A stretch of 64,000 nucleotides of DNA, from contig NZ_JAJAEL010000035.1 in the NCBI RefSeq assembly GCF_020447205.1, positions 62,001-126,000 of the forward strand, in the 5' to 3' direction. Under the pieces are notes generated by a model that had not been told where the DNA came from, made no database searches, and saw only the letters and a list, made by a program, of their open reading frames with translations. The DNA comes from Thalassolituus alkanivorans. GTDB taxonomy: Bacteria; Pseudomonadota; Gammaproteobacteria; Pseudomonadales; Oceanobacteraceae. Below are positions 27,320-35,758 of the stretch, one piece after another. The stretch's first letter is position 1. Each line of letters starts with the position of its first letter. The translations under genes and the position numbers were made by a program.

Positions 27320-28393
27320 TTAAAGTGCAGCGTGCAATCCGCGCAGTAAGCTTTCGGTTTCATCCCAGCCGATACAGGCATCGGTAATCGACTGGCCGTA
27401 CTGCAGCTCGCCTTCATCGTTCTGACGTCCGGCGTGAATGAAACTTTCCAGCATTAAACCCAAAATACCGCGGTTGCCTGCAGCCCGCTGAGCCACCACT
27501 TCCTGCGCAATCGCCACCTGACGCTCATGCTGCTTGCAGGCATTATCGTGACTGCAATCCACCAGCACTTTGGCGTGGCAGTTGCCTTTTTCCAGCTCCG
27601 CCAGAGCAGACGCAATTGAGCTGGCGTCGTAATTGGTAATGCCACGGCCGCCGCGCAGTACCAGATGCGTGTCCGGGTTTCCCGGGGTGTCGAGCATGGC
27701 CATCTGGCCATCCACATCCACGCCCAGCGTATGGTGGCTGTGACGCGCAGAAATCATCGCATTCACGGCATTGACGGCCGAACCATCGGTGCTGTTTTTA
27801 ATGCCGACAGGCATTGGCAGATGGCTGACCATTTCACGGTGGGTCTGCGATTCGGCGGTGCGCGCACCGATGGCGGTCCAGCTCACCAGATCATCGAGGT
27901 AGCGCATCACCAGCGGATTCAGTGCTTCGGTGGCCAGCGGCAACCCCAGCTCTGCCAGTTGCAGCATAATGCCGCGCGAGCGTTCCAGCCCCAGCGCCAT
28001 ATCGCCTTTGCCGTTACGCTCCGGATCGTAGGCCAGCCCTTTCCAGCCGATGCTGGTACGGGGTTTTTCCACGTAGGCGCGCAACACAATCAGCAGGCGG
28101 TCGCTCAGCTGCTCGTTCAGCGCGGCCAGGCGGCGGCCGTAATCCAGTACCGCCGCTTCATCGTGAATGGAACAGGGGCCGGTGACGATCAGCAGACGGT
28201 CATCGTTGCCGTTGAGCAGATCGCGGATCTGCTGACGCTGCTGGTCAATCTGCAATGCCAGCGCTTCGTTAAGCGGCAGGTCAGCCTTGAGCTGGCGCGG
28301 TGTACGCAGCGGACGCACCGCCGGGTCATTGCTTGCCTGATGATCGGCGGTTTGTGTTTCTGTTGGTTGCTTGCTCTGTGTTTGTACGTTCAT
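27320..28393 (-). CDS. Class I 3-deoxy-7-phosphoheptulonate (DAHP) synthase
   Basis: First enzyme of the shikimate pathway: condenses phosphoenolpyruvate with erythrose 4-phosphate. It has 357 residues from ATG 28393 (MNVQTQSKQ), which has GAGG eight nt upstream. Motifs: VTGPCSIHD (about 80), RAYVEKPRTSIGWKGL, GARTAESQTHRE, GIKNSTDG and LVDCSHDNA, all typical of the AroF/AroG/AroH type. Which isozyme it is cannot be said from the sequence alone. An attenuator with an aromatic-rich leader peptide lies upstream, so feedback by charged aromatic tRNAs is expected. Confidence 0.95.
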   Translation of the reverse strand: MNVQTQSKQPTETQTADHQASNDPAVRPLRTPRQLKADLPLNEALALQIDQQRQQIRDLLNGNDDRLLIVTGPCSIHDEAAVLDYGRRLAALNEQLSDRLLIVLRAYVEKPRTSIGWKGLAYDPERNGKGDMALGLERSRGIMLQLAELGLPLATEALNPLVMRYLDDLVSWTAIGARTAESQTHREMVSHLPMPVGIKNSTDGSAVNAVNAMISARHSHHTLGVDVDGQMAMLDTPGNPDTHLVLRGGRGITNYDASSIASALAELEKGNCHAKVLVDCSHDNACKQHERQVAIAQEVVAQRAAGNRGILGLMLESFIHAGRQNDEGELQYGQSITDACIGWDETESLLRGLHAAL

Positions 28394-28434
28394 GGTGCAG
28401 TCCTCAATGTATTTGTCAGCGTATTTCCTGCGAA

Positions 28435-28512
28435 TCAGAAGTGCGGCCAATAGCGGCCGCGACTAAATCGGCGGTACTGATGCAACAAACAAACAGCGGA
28501 CTGAACTTTCAT
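28435..28512 (-). CDS. Possible 25-residue small ORF between attenuator and DAHP synthase
   Basis: ATG 28512 has AAGGA seven nt upstream and opens a 25-codon frame (MKVQSAVCLLHQYRRF...YWPHF) ending about 40 nt before the enzyme start. It lies after the terminator, so it would be translated only on read-through transcripts. Its aromatic-rich end (Y, F, Y, W, F) makes a second regulatory peptide thinkable. No other support. Confidence 0.35.
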   Translation of the reverse strand: MKVQSAVCLLHQYRRFSRGRYWPHF

Positions 28513-28546
28513 GACATATTCCTTAATTCTGCCAAGCCAATAACAA

Positions 28547-28611
28547 AAAACCCCGAAAGGCGGACTGCCAATCGGGGTTTTCCGGTGGCAGTCGGTTCTC
28601 ACCGGACTGCC
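28547..28611 (-). promoter_or_regulatory. Transcription attenuator of the DAHP synthase gene
   Basis: On the minus strand, segment 1 GGCAGTCC (28604-28611) can pair with segment 2 GACTGCCA (28586-28593). Segment 2 can instead pair with segment 3 TGGCAGTCC (28562-28570). Segment 3 sits in the loop of a terminator formed by AAAACCCCGA and TCGGGGTTTT (28572-28581 with 28547-28556), followed by T residues. This 1:2 versus 2:3 arrangement, right after an aromatic-rich leader ORF, is classical attenuation. Confidence 0.88.
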
Positions 28612-28629
28612 TTAACTGCATGATGCAAA

Positions 28630-28770
28630 TTAAGCGCGGCCCGGCTCCTGGCTAAAATAGCCATAACCAAACCACCAATAATTAACGTTCTGAACAGCAG
28701 ATACAGCGCTGCCTGCTGCAGAAGCAGCATGGGCAGAGAGCATGTTCAGTACGCGGGAATCAGTATTCAT
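28630..28770 (-). CDS. Aromatic-rich leader peptide of the DAHP synthase attenuator
   Basis: A 46-residue ORF ending ...NVNYWWFGYGYFSQEPGRA, with Tyr, Trp and Phe codons packed in nine residues (YWWFGYGYF) 19 nt before the attenuator stems. Ribosome stalling there when aromatic tRNAs are uncharged would favour the antiterminator. Start chosen at ATG 28770 (GAG upstream); ATG 28743 would give a 37-residue peptide. The frame is open further upstream, but that part overlaps the next gene. Confidence 0.8.
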   Translation of the reverse strand: MNTDSRVLNMLSAHAASAAGSAVSAVQNVNYWWFGYGYFSQEPGRA

Positions 28771-28852
28771 AGCGCTCAATACTACGCTGAAAGGCATACA
28801 TTTCAACCCCGCAGCGCGTTTCATCCATGACAATTTTGTGAAACAAGGCCAT

Positions 28853-29875
28853 TTATCCGGCAACCGGTTGCTGCACATCACCTTCAGGCCCGGCGTCAGC
28901 TCCGGTATCCGTTCCGGCATATGCCGGGCTGGCATTTTCTGGCGCCGGTAAGACGATGATAAAGCTGTTAAACACCGCCAGCGCCAAGCGTACCCAGGGC
29001 AGCAACAGGTAGAAGACCGCCAGCAGTATCGGGTTGTCGTAGTAATCGTTGAAGTAGAAAAACAGCTGCAGACCAAAGAATAAACCCGGTAACAGCATGG
29101 CCAGCAATACCGTCTTCAGCGGATTCCAGCCCATATTGCGCAGGCGCTGAACCAGAAACCAGAACGCAACAATCACACTCACAATCAGCACCAGAGCAAA
29201 CCAGACCAGCAGCTGTTCCTGACGTGACGACGAATAACCATAACCATTGCTGTAACCAAACAGCGACACAGCTCCCGCAATCAGCAGCAGCGCTGCCACC
29301 ACACCCAGCACCGTACAGCGCCAGAAAAACTGAATACTGTTGAGCTGCTCTTCAGCCGCATAGCGCGGATTCATACGCAGCAACGGATGCTGTGGCTGGC
29401 TGACGCTCAGTGCCGGGCGGAACAGCACATAAATATGAAACAGCAACCAGCCTGCGCTGATCCCCATAATGGAGAACATCATCACTCCTGATGGCGAGCT
29501 GTTCATGTTGATATTCGACATATAAGGCACCATCGACAGCAAACCGTAATTCAGCAAGCCAACCGGCACCATCAGCCAGCGACCAAACATACGGCAGGCC
29601 AGAATGACACTCAGCACCAGCCACAGCGGATCAACCAGAATATTAATGGAGAAGAAAACCCACATCAGCTCAACGTAGTCGGAATAAGGACCGTTAAACG
29701 CATAACCAGAATCCGGGAAGACATAAGCGCCACCGGCATGCAATGCACCCTGTATCGCGAACAGAATAAAAAACGCCAGCATATAGCGGTCACGGTCGAT
29801 GCGTCCGTCAAGAACAGCGGTTTTTTCGCCGCTGAACTGGTCGCGCCAGAACAGGTCTTTTAATAGCAATAACAT
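28853..29875 (-). CDS. DUF805-like integral membrane protein
   Basis: A 340-residue protein with about eight helices. The soluble N terminus carries FSGEKTAVLDGRIDRDRYM, like the DUF805 G-R-I-x-R-x-x-Y/F motif, and a later R-L-R-N-M-G-W-N segment before a helix resembles the DUF805 R-x-x-D-x-G-x-x-G/W motif. It is longer than single-domain DUF805 proteins (about 120 residues) and may be two fused or diverged units. C-terminal tail is polar. Function unknown. Confidence 0.6.
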   Translation of the reverse strand: MLLLLKDLFWRDQFSGEKTAVLDGRIDRDRYMLAFFILFAIQGALHAGGAYVFPDSGYAFNGPYSDYVELMWVFFSINILVDPLWLVLSVILACRMFGRWLMVPVGLLNYGLLSMVPYMSNINMNSSPSGVMMFSIMGISAGWLLFHIYVLFRPALSVSQPQHPLLRMNPRYAAEEQLNSIQFFWRCTVLGVVAALLLIAGAVSLFGYSNGYGYSSSRQEQLLVWFALVLIVSVIVAFWFLVQRLRNMGWNPLKTVLLAMLLPGLFFGLQLFFYFNDYYDNPILLAVFYLLLPWVRLALAVFNSFIIVLPAPENASPAYAGTDTGADAGPEGDVQQPVAG

Positions 29876-30030
29876 GATAAATAATCCTTTTATCGTTGTG
29901 CCGCCGGCAGCTCAGGAACTGCACGGACAAAATGGGGCAGAATAAGCACTCGTCTCGGTATGACCGCTGCATGGCGGCTGAATGACCGCTGCATTCCCTG
30001 CCCGGCATCAGAAAGACGGTACAAAATATA

Positions 30031-30057
30031 AAAATCCCGGCTATTGCCGGGATTTTT
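30031..30057. terminator. Terminator hairpin downstream of cmoB
   Basis: AAAATCCCGGC and GCCGGGATTTTT with a TATT loop, about 45 nt beyond the cmoB stop; A/T runs on both sides. Confidence 0.88.
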
Positions 30058-30101
30058 CAAAACAATGCTGATTACACTATTTATTGGCTTCTCAGTAAAG
30101 A

Positions 30102-31103
30102 TCAGGCTTCGGCAATAATCACCGCCCGTAATGGTGCCGGATAACCTTCAGCGGTTTTATTGCGGTCTTGCGGATCGAGAAAATCCGCCAGCGAGTTGAA
30201 ATGCATCCAGTCGGTGGTGCGCTGCTCATCCAGCGAGGTCTGGTTCAGATCCACCACCCTTGCGTTTTTAAAGCCGACGCGGCGACACCAGAGCAGCAGG
30301 GTTTCGGTGCTGGGAATAAACCATACATTGCGCATCATGGCGTAACGATCTTCCGGCATTAATACTTCGCCCAGAGCGCCATCGATCACCAGCGTCTCCA
30401 GCACCAGCTCACCGCCGGGACGCAGTGCGTCTTTTAATTCCTGCAGATGATCCACCGGCGATTTGCGGTGATACAGCACACCCATTGAGAACACCGTATC
30501 AAAGGCTTTTAAATTGCCCGGCACATCTTCCATTTTCAGCGGTAATAAATCGGCGCGGGCACTGTGCCCCGTGGCCTGAAGATAGCGTTTATACGCCTGA
30601 AACTGCATCAGGAATAAACGTGACGGATCAACACCAATCACACGGTAAGCACCGGCACCCAGCATGCGCCAGATGTGGTAACCGGAACCACAGCCAACAT
30701 CCAGTACCACTCGGCCATCCAGCGGCGCCAGATGCGGAGCCACCCGGTCCCACTTCCAGTCGGAGCGCCATTCGGTATCGATGTGTGTGCCAAAAAACTG
30801 AAACGGCCCTTTACGCCAGGGAATCAGCCCTTCCAGCGCCTGCTGTAATTGTTCCTGCTGAGCGCTAGTAATGGCATCGCTGCTGAGGGCAATATCATGG
30901 CGATTTAAATCAGCCTGAACCTGCTCAATAACCGGTAGCTGCTGCAGGGCATGTAACCAGCGCTGCTGATCGCCGTGTTCTTTTTCCTGCAGCACCAGTT
31001 CCAGCTGACGCGGTAAAACCTCAGCCCAGGGCGCCAGCTTACCTTCGCGCATAAAGGCCAGAACATCATCAAACCAGTGCAGAATATCGTCACGCTCTGT
31101 CAT
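30102..31103 (-). CDS. cmoB: tRNA U34 carboxymethyltransferase CmoB
   Basis: A 333-residue enzyme that uses carboxy-SAM, made by CmoA, to convert 5-hydroxyuridine at tRNA position 34 to cmo5U. Key features: WRKGPFQFFGTHIDTEWRSDWKWDR (about 85-110), the SAM-fold motif VLDVGCGSGYHIWRM (about 124-138), IGVDPSRLFLMQFQA and MGVLYHRKSP. The start overlaps the cmoA stop (TAATG), so the two are translationally coupled. Confidence 0.97.
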   Translation of the reverse strand: MTERDDILHWFDDVLAFMREGKLAPWAEVLPRQLELVLQEKEHGDQQRWLHALQQLPVIEQVQADLNRHDIALSSDAITSAQQEQLQQALEGLIPWRKGPFQFFGTHIDTEWRSDWKWDRVAPHLAPLDGRVVLDVGCGSGYHIWRMLGAGAYRVIGVDPSRLFLMQFQAYKRYLQATGHSARADLLPLKMEDVPGNLKAFDTVFSMGVLYHRKSPVDHLQELKDALRPGGELVLETLVIDGALGEVLMPEDRYAMMRNVWFIPSTETLLLWCRRVGFKNARVVDLNQTSLDEQRTTDWMHFNSLADFLDPQDRNKTAEGYPAPLRAVIIAEA

Positions 31104-31855
31104 TATTTAACCGCTAAAAAGGACACAAAATTAAAACACTGATACCAGCGGATAACCTGACGGAAGCCGGCCGCTTTAAGACGCTCAATATGCGTCTGTT
31201 CCGTTTCCGGAATCAGTACGTTTTCAATCGCGCTGCGTTTCTGGGCAATTTCCAGATCGGAATAACCATTGGCGCGTTTAAAGTCGAGATGCAGTTCGTC
31301 CTGCAGCAACTGCTCTTCGGCACCGAAGCAGAGTTTCTCCGACAGAATCAGCGCCCCGCCCGGCAGGGTCGCATCGGCAATTCTGCTCAGCAAGGTCAGG
31401 CGCTGCTCGGGGGCAATAAACTGCAGCACAAAATTCAGCGCCGTGACCGAAGCATTTTCCAGCGGGTATTCAAGAATATCGGCACAGGCCATGGTAACCG
31501 GCACCTGACCTTCATCCAGCGCCACATAATGCTCGGCACGCTCAATCATCGAGGCCGAATTATCCAGACCGATAATCCGGCAGCCCTCGGCGCGTTCACC
31601 CGCCGCCTGTACACCATGGCGCATCGCCAGGGTAACCGCCCCCAGCGAACAGCCCAGATCGTACAGACTGGAACCCGGCTGCGCATAACGGCCGGCAATA
31701 ATGCCGGACATTGCCACGGTTTCGGCATAGCCCGGCACGGAGCGTTTGATCATGTCCGGAAAGACACGCGCGACCGCACTGTCGAAGGTAAAACTGGCGA
31801 CCTTCTGCTGTGGGGTATTAAAGATGGTATCGGGCTGTTGATCGAAGTCGGACAT
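31103..31855 (-). CDS. cmoA: Carboxy-S-adenosyl-L-methionine synthase CmoA
   Basis: Makes carboxy-SAM from SAM and prephenate for CmoB. About 250 residues from ATG 31855 (MSDFDQQPDTIFN); the frame extends upstream to 31930, but conserved sequence begins here. Motifs: FDSAVARVFPDMIKRSVPGY, the SAM loop YDLGCSLGAVTLAM and LNFVLQFIAPEQR. The order cmoA-cmoB is the usual operon. Confidence 0.96.
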   Translation of the reverse strand: MSDFDQQPDTIFNTPQQKVASFTFDSAVARVFPDMIKRSVPGYAETVAMSGIIAGRYAQPGSSLYDLGCSLGAVTLAMRHGVQAAGERAEGCRIIGLDNSASMIERAEHYVALDEGQVPVTMACADILEYPLENASVTALNFVLQFIAPEQRLTLLSRIADATLPGGALILSEKLCFGAEEQLLQDELHLDFKRANGYSDLEIAQKRSAIENVLIPETEQTHIERLKAAGFRQVIRWYQCFNFVSFLAVK

Positions 31856-31981
31856 GGCAAACTGACCAGATTCTGTGCAGGGGGCGCATTCTAACGGATG
31901 GACACCGGAGCGGCCAGCACTGGCCGCCATTCGCGCCTGTAAGGCCGCCCGAGTCTGATAATACCCAGCGACCCCATACTA

Positions 31982-32013
31982 TTTACTGATAAAACTATTA
32001 AATAATCAGTAAA
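31982..32013. promoter_or_regulatory. 9-bp perfect inverted repeat, possible operator or promoter dyad
   Basis: TTTACTGAT and ATCAGTAAA with a 14-nt AT-rich spacer, in the shared upstream region of cmoA and the lipoprotein gene. Confidence 0.45.
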
Positions 32014-32060
32014 GGCGACCGAACAGCTTTTGACTCCGGTCTGGCCGCTACTTAAGGTGC

Positions 32061-32140
32061 CGCCGTCCTAAAAGGACCCGACAGGGAAGCCAAAAGGCAA
32101 CCACTCAGACGAACTCTGACAGCCACCCGGTTCCCTGTCG
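32061..32140 (+). ncRNA. Candidate structured 5' leader RNA
   Basis: A small stem GTCC-TAAAA-GGAC (32065-32077) precedes a 10-bp perfect closing stem CGACAGGGAA (32079-32088) / TTCCCTGTCG (32131-32140). Inside that stem sit two further hairpins: GCC-AAAA-GGC (32089-32098) and TCAGA-CGAAC-TCTGA (32105-32119). It ends 25 nt before the lipoprotein ATG. The branched shape suggests a cis-regulatory RNA. It does not match the c-di-GMP-I, FMN, TPP or cobalamin consensus that I can recall. Confidence 0.5.
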
Positions 32141-32165
32141 TTATTACAACACTACGGAGAATCGC

Positions 32166-33350
32166 ATGAATGTAATGCTGAAAACCGCCGGCCTGAGCGT
32201 GCTGGCATCTGGCCTGATCGCCTGTGGCGGCGATGAAAATCAGGATGCTGCAGTTCCGCAGAATTATCACAACATTACCACCCATCTGCAGGGCACGGTA
32301 TTTGATGCCGTTACCGGTGCACGAATCAGCAACGAGTCTCTGAAAGTGCTGCTGGTCCAGGGAGATAAATACCGTACAGCGAAACTGAACAAAGAATACG
32401 CTGGTGACTATTTCATTCAGGATATTCCGACCTCAACTGAAAACAATGTGACTTTCCGTATGGAAGCCACAGCAACGGGTTACCAGCCGGTCATTGCTTC
32501 CGTTGATTTCAACGCTGATACAAACAACCTGCAGGATAAAAATGCATGGCGCATGGGTAATTTTTATCTGTACCCGCTGGGCGTAAGCGCTGCGGATATG
32601 ACAGTGACCGTTACCTACAATGGTGAAAAGATTGAAGGAGCAGCCGTTCAGCTGCAACCAAATACCAATGGTAATACCCTGACTGCCGACAGCATTAATG
32701 TTATTGCCCCTAACAATGGTTTCCAGGGTGCAATCACTGCCACAACCGATGTTGAAGGTAACGCTGTATTCTCCGGCGACGCTCTGGTTCTGGGTGGCCG
32801 TTATCAGGTACAGATTCTGCCAATGAGCTACAAAGGTATTGAACTGGGTCAGCCTACTGCCGTTAACGTGAATATTGGTACCAGCACTATCCACCAGCGC
32901 GTAGCGATGGTCGATATCGTACCAGGCAACAACGACGGTCTGTACGTTGCTCAGGCGTCTAACGAAGACGACAACGCCATTAACAGCAATGGTACTCTGA
33001 CTCTGAAACTGAGCCGTCCGGTCAGCATCGTGAATGAATCATTTGCCAGCGCTGCACTGACCAACGCCACGACAGCGGTGTTGGATACCAACAGCCAGGG
33101 CAGTGAAGTAACGGTTACTCTGTCTGCCGACGGTCTGACTCTGACTCTGCAGCCAAACTTTATTACCAATCCGGTAAACTTCAACGGCAATAACAGCGGC
33201 ACCGCTGACAATGCTATGTACATTACTTACAGCAACCTGTTCGTTCGTCTGCAAGACGGCGACACCACAGAGCTGTACAACGTGCTGAGCCTGGTAGATA
33301 CCAGCGGCTTAACTGTCAGTGGCCGGGTAAACGTTACCGTAGCTTTCTGA
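32166..33350 (+). CDS. Surface lipoprotein with Ig/carboxypeptidase-regulatory-like domain
   Basis: A 394-residue lipoprotein: signal peptide ending LASGLIACGG, lipidated at about Cys20. After a short linker, residues about 35-130 (LQGTVFDAVTGARI...YFIQDIPT) resemble a carboxypeptidase-regulatory-like beta-sandwich, followed by a second similar beta-rich unit (about 135-245). A C-terminal part (about 250-394) with SNGTLTLKLSRPV and LSADGLTLTLQPNF resembles an Ig-like cell-surface domain. It lacks cysteines after the lipobox. Adhesion or matrix role is inference. A strong terminator follows. Confidence 0.8.
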   Translation: MNVMLKTAGLSVLASGLIACGGDENQDAAVPQNYHNITTHLQGTVFDAVTGARISNESLKVLLVQGDKYRTAKLNKEYAGDYFIQDIPTSTENNVTFRMEATATGYQPVIASVDFNADTNNLQDKNAWRMGNFYLYPLGVSAADMTVTVTYNGEKIEGAAVQLQPNTNGNTLTADSINVIAPNNGFQGAITATTDVEGNAVFSGDALVLGGRYQVQILPMSYKGIELGQPTAVNVNIGTSTIHQRVAMVDIVPGNNDGLYVAQASNEDDNAINSNGTLTLKLSRPVSIVNESFASAALTNATTAVLDTNSQGSEVTVTLSADGLTLTLQPNFITNPVNFNGNNSGTADNAMYITYSNLFVRLQDGDTTELYNVLSLVDTSGLTVSGRVNVTVAF

Positions 33351-33361
33351 TAAGAAAGAAT

Positions 33362-33391
33362 AAAAAAGCACCGCTCTGCGGTGCTTTTTTT
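33362..33391. terminator. Terminator after the lipoprotein gene, facing rmuC
   Basis: AAAAAAGCACCGC and GCGGTGCTTTTTT with a TCT loop; it lies between convergent genes. Confidence 0.92.
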
Positions 33392-33414
33392 ACCTACTTC
33401 CGGCGCCAGAAAAC

Positions 33415-34947
33415 TCAATCCGGTTCCGACACCTCATCCAGTAATAACTGGCCATCCTGTTCCAGTGCTTCTTCGGCCAGATCGCGCGACAGTTCTTTTT
33501 TCGCCCGCACGCCCAGCTGTAAAAACTTCTCGCTCTGACTGAGCAGGTTACCACGGCCGCTTTTCATTGAGTTCCAGGCATCGTCGTAACTCTTCTGTAC
33601 GGTGCCAAGCTGGCTGCCGACCTTCTCGAATTTCTCCACCACGATCACCAGTTTTTCATACACCTTAGCCGCCTGGTCAGCGAGTTTTTCGGTGCTCTTA
33701 CTGCGCCGTTCCACAGCCCAGATACTGGCCACCGTGCGCAGGGTCGCCAGCAAGGTGGTTGGTGTGACCACCACAATACGGCGTTCAAAGGCTTCGTTAA
33801 ATAAGGCTTCATCCTGCTGGAATGCCAGCATAAAAGCCGGCTCTACCGGCATAAACAGGAAAACAAAATCCGGTGAATGCAGCCCCTGTAATTGTTGATA
33901 GGCTTTATCGCTCAGGCTGCGGATATGATTACGGATAGCATCCACATGGCGGCGCGCGGCAGCATCGCGCTCAATATCGCTTTCGGCGTTAACATAATCG
34001 GTATAGGCATTGAGCGAGACTTTGGAGTCGACAATGATGTGTTTCTTTTCCGGTAAATTAATAATCACATCCGGCCGATAGGTCTTGCCTTCATCATTCT
34101 GATGGCTCTGCTCGCGCTGGTATTCTTCCCCTTTGCGTAAGCCGGAACGTTCAAGCACGGTTTCCAGTACCATTTCGCCCCAGTTACCCTGCATTTTTTT
34201 CTCACCGCGTAATGCGGTGGTTAATGCGTGGGCCTCGGCGGTAATCTGCTGATTGAGTTTGTGCAGATTTTCGATCTGGGTTTTCAGCTCGGTGCGGTCT
34301 TTAACGTCATTCACATAAACGTCATCGACTTTTTTGCGCAAACCTTCGAGCTGATCTTTAAAAGGCGTCAGTAAAGAATCCAGGCCTTTCTGGCTTTGCT
34401 CGCTGAACTGCTGCTGTTTCTGTTCGAAAATTTTATGCGACAGGTGCTCAAACTCTTTCAGCAGCTGTTCTTTATTCTGCTCCAGCAAGGCTAACTTTTC
34501 TTCAGCGCTGCGCTGCTGTTGTGTGCGTGCTTCCTGCTCGGTGGCCAGTTGCTGCTGCAACTGATTCAGCTGCTGCTGCAATTGCTGTTGCTGCAGATTT
34601 TGCTCCTGACGCTGCTGTTCCAGCTGTTGTGCCTGCTGCTGCAGATTTTCGCTGCGCTCCTGCCAGCGTGCCTGGGCGACATTCTGCTGCTGCAATTCCT
34701 GCTGAACCTGTTCCAGCTTCTGTTGCTGCGCATCCAGACTCTGGCTCAGCTGAGTATTCTGCTGCTGATATTGCTGTTCTTTCTGCAACCACTGCTGCTC
34801 GCTCTGCTGCCACTGCAGTTGTTCCTGCTCCAGCTGCTGCTGGATTTTCTGTATCTGTGCATGCTGATAAAACCAGGACACAGCTGCAGCAGCCGATGAT
34901 AACGCCAGCGCCGATAAAGCCAGCTGTATTAACGAAAACTCAAACAT
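33415..34947 (-). CDS. rmuC: RmuC-family DNA recombination protein
   Basis: A 510-residue protein with an N-terminal membrane helix (about 8-27) and a long glutamine-rich coiled coil (about 30-165). The RmuC nuclease-like core (about 210-470) carries NWGEMVLETVLERSGLRKGEEY, YRPDVIINLPEKKHIIVDSKVSLNAYTDY and FLFMPVEPAF. In E. coli RmuC limits inversion at short inverted repeats, which is notable in a window so rich in palindromes. The Q-rich coil produces long artefactual frames on the other strand. Confidence 0.95.
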   Translation of the reverse strand: MFEFSLIQLALSALALSSAAAAVSWFYQHAQIQKIQQQLEQEQLQWQQSEQQWLQKEQQYQQQNTQLSQSLDAQQQKLEQVQQELQQQNVAQARWQERSENLQQQAQQLEQQRQEQNLQQQQLQQQLNQLQQQLATEQEARTQQQRSAEEKLALLEQNKEQLLKEFEHLSHKIFEQKQQQFSEQSQKGLDSLLTPFKDQLEGLRKKVDDVYVNDVKDRTELKTQIENLHKLNQQITAEAHALTTALRGEKKMQGNWGEMVLETVLERSGLRKGEEYQREQSHQNDEGKTYRPDVIINLPEKKHIIVDSKVSLNAYTDYVNAESDIERDAAARRHVDAIRNHIRSLSDKAYQQLQGLHSPDFVFLFMPVEPAFMLAFQQDEALFNEAFERRIVVVTPTTLLATLRTVASIWAVERRSKSTEKLADQAAKVYEKLVIVVEKFEKVGSQLGTVQKSYDDAWNSMKSGRGNLLSQSEKFLQLGVRAKKELSRDLAEEALEQDGQLLLDEVSEPD

Positions 34948-34979
34948 AAAACCTCATCAGATGCAGACATAAACATCAG

Positions 34980-35573
34980 TTAAAAATGCGCACGCACGCC
35001 GGCAATAATACTGTCGGCATCAATATCGCTGAATTCAGTGGTGGAATATTCGGCGAATAACACCACATCATGCTGATTGGGCAGCGGGAAATTAAATCCG
35101 GCACTGCGCATGGTAGAGCAGCCATCGTCTGACCAGGGCTCCAGAACACCACTCACCGCCGTACTCCAGCAATGACGGCCATAACGCACCCAGGGGCCAA
35201 CGCCATTGGCCAGTGGCAAACGCAGGGTAACATCCCAACCGGCACTGATACCGTCGAATTGTGGGCTTTCGGCATTCTCGTTAATGTTTTTATCGCCCCA
35301 CAACCATAAACCCAGACCGGTGCTGACACCCGGAATCCATTCGATGCCGCCTCTGGCATACACCAGATCGGTGAGCAGGGTGTCAGACTCACCATCGTCA
35401 CTGCGCTCTTCCGGAATGCTCTGGGTACTCAGCCCCAGCGCCAGCGCGGCATACCCCTGAGGCTGCCAGGCCTGTACCGGCATACCCAGCAGTAAAAGCA
35501 GAAAGCCCATACAGCTCGTTGCGGTACCGCAGCTGTACCGGCCTTTCATCGTGTTGTCATCGGAATACATCAT
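34980..35573 (-). CDS. Small outer-membrane beta-barrel-like protein
   Basis: A 197-residue exported protein: hydrophobic signal region (CMGFLLLLLGMPVQAW), then alternating hydrophobic strands (YAALALGLSTQ, ARGGIEWIPGVSTGLGLWLWG, WDVTLRLPLANGVGPWVRYG, HDVVLFAEYSTTEF) and a C-terminal phenylalanine (GVRAHF), typical of outer-membrane barrels. An eight-strand barrel would fit the length. No enzyme motif recognised. AGGA precedes the ATG-ATG start. Confidence 0.65.
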   Translation of the reverse strand: MMYSDDNTMKGRYSCGTATSCMGFLLLLLGMPVQAWQPQGYAALALGLSTQSIPEERSDDGESDTLLTDLVYARGGIEWIPGVSTGLGLWLWGDKNINENAESPQFDGISAGWDVTLRLPLANGVGPWVRYGRHCWSTAVSGVLEPWSDDGCSTMRSAGFNFPLPNQHDVVLFAEYSTTEFSDIDADSIIAGVRAHF

Positions 35574-35758
35574 GTTCAGTCCTGTTGTTACTTAGGCCAT
35601 CGGGCCAAATGCGCTGTCGTCATTTGCCACCCTGCGCGCCAATCTGTGCTGATTATGCCTGATTGCTGCGGCATTGCGTGCCAGTGAATTGCCAAACTGG
35701 TTCCATCGTGCAGAATCGACATCACAATAAAAACAGCTCACCACCAAAGGATAATTCC

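Noticed and set aside
27665-28453. 262-residue plus-strand frame
   Set aside because: Antisense to the well-supported DAHP synthase gene; no ribosome site and low-complexity translation.
31190-31894. 234-residue plus-strand frame
   Set aside because: Fully antisense to cmoA, which has clear motifs; composition is typical of a shadow frame.
32061-32140. Considered a c-di-GMP-I (GEMM) riboswitch
   Set aside because: The conserved GEMM core sequences and the tetraloop/receptor arrangement are not found; kept only as an unassigned structured leader.
34502-34949. Several long Leu- or Ala-rich frames on both strands
   Set aside because: Produced by CAG/CTG-rich codons of the glutamine-rich coiled coil in rmuC.
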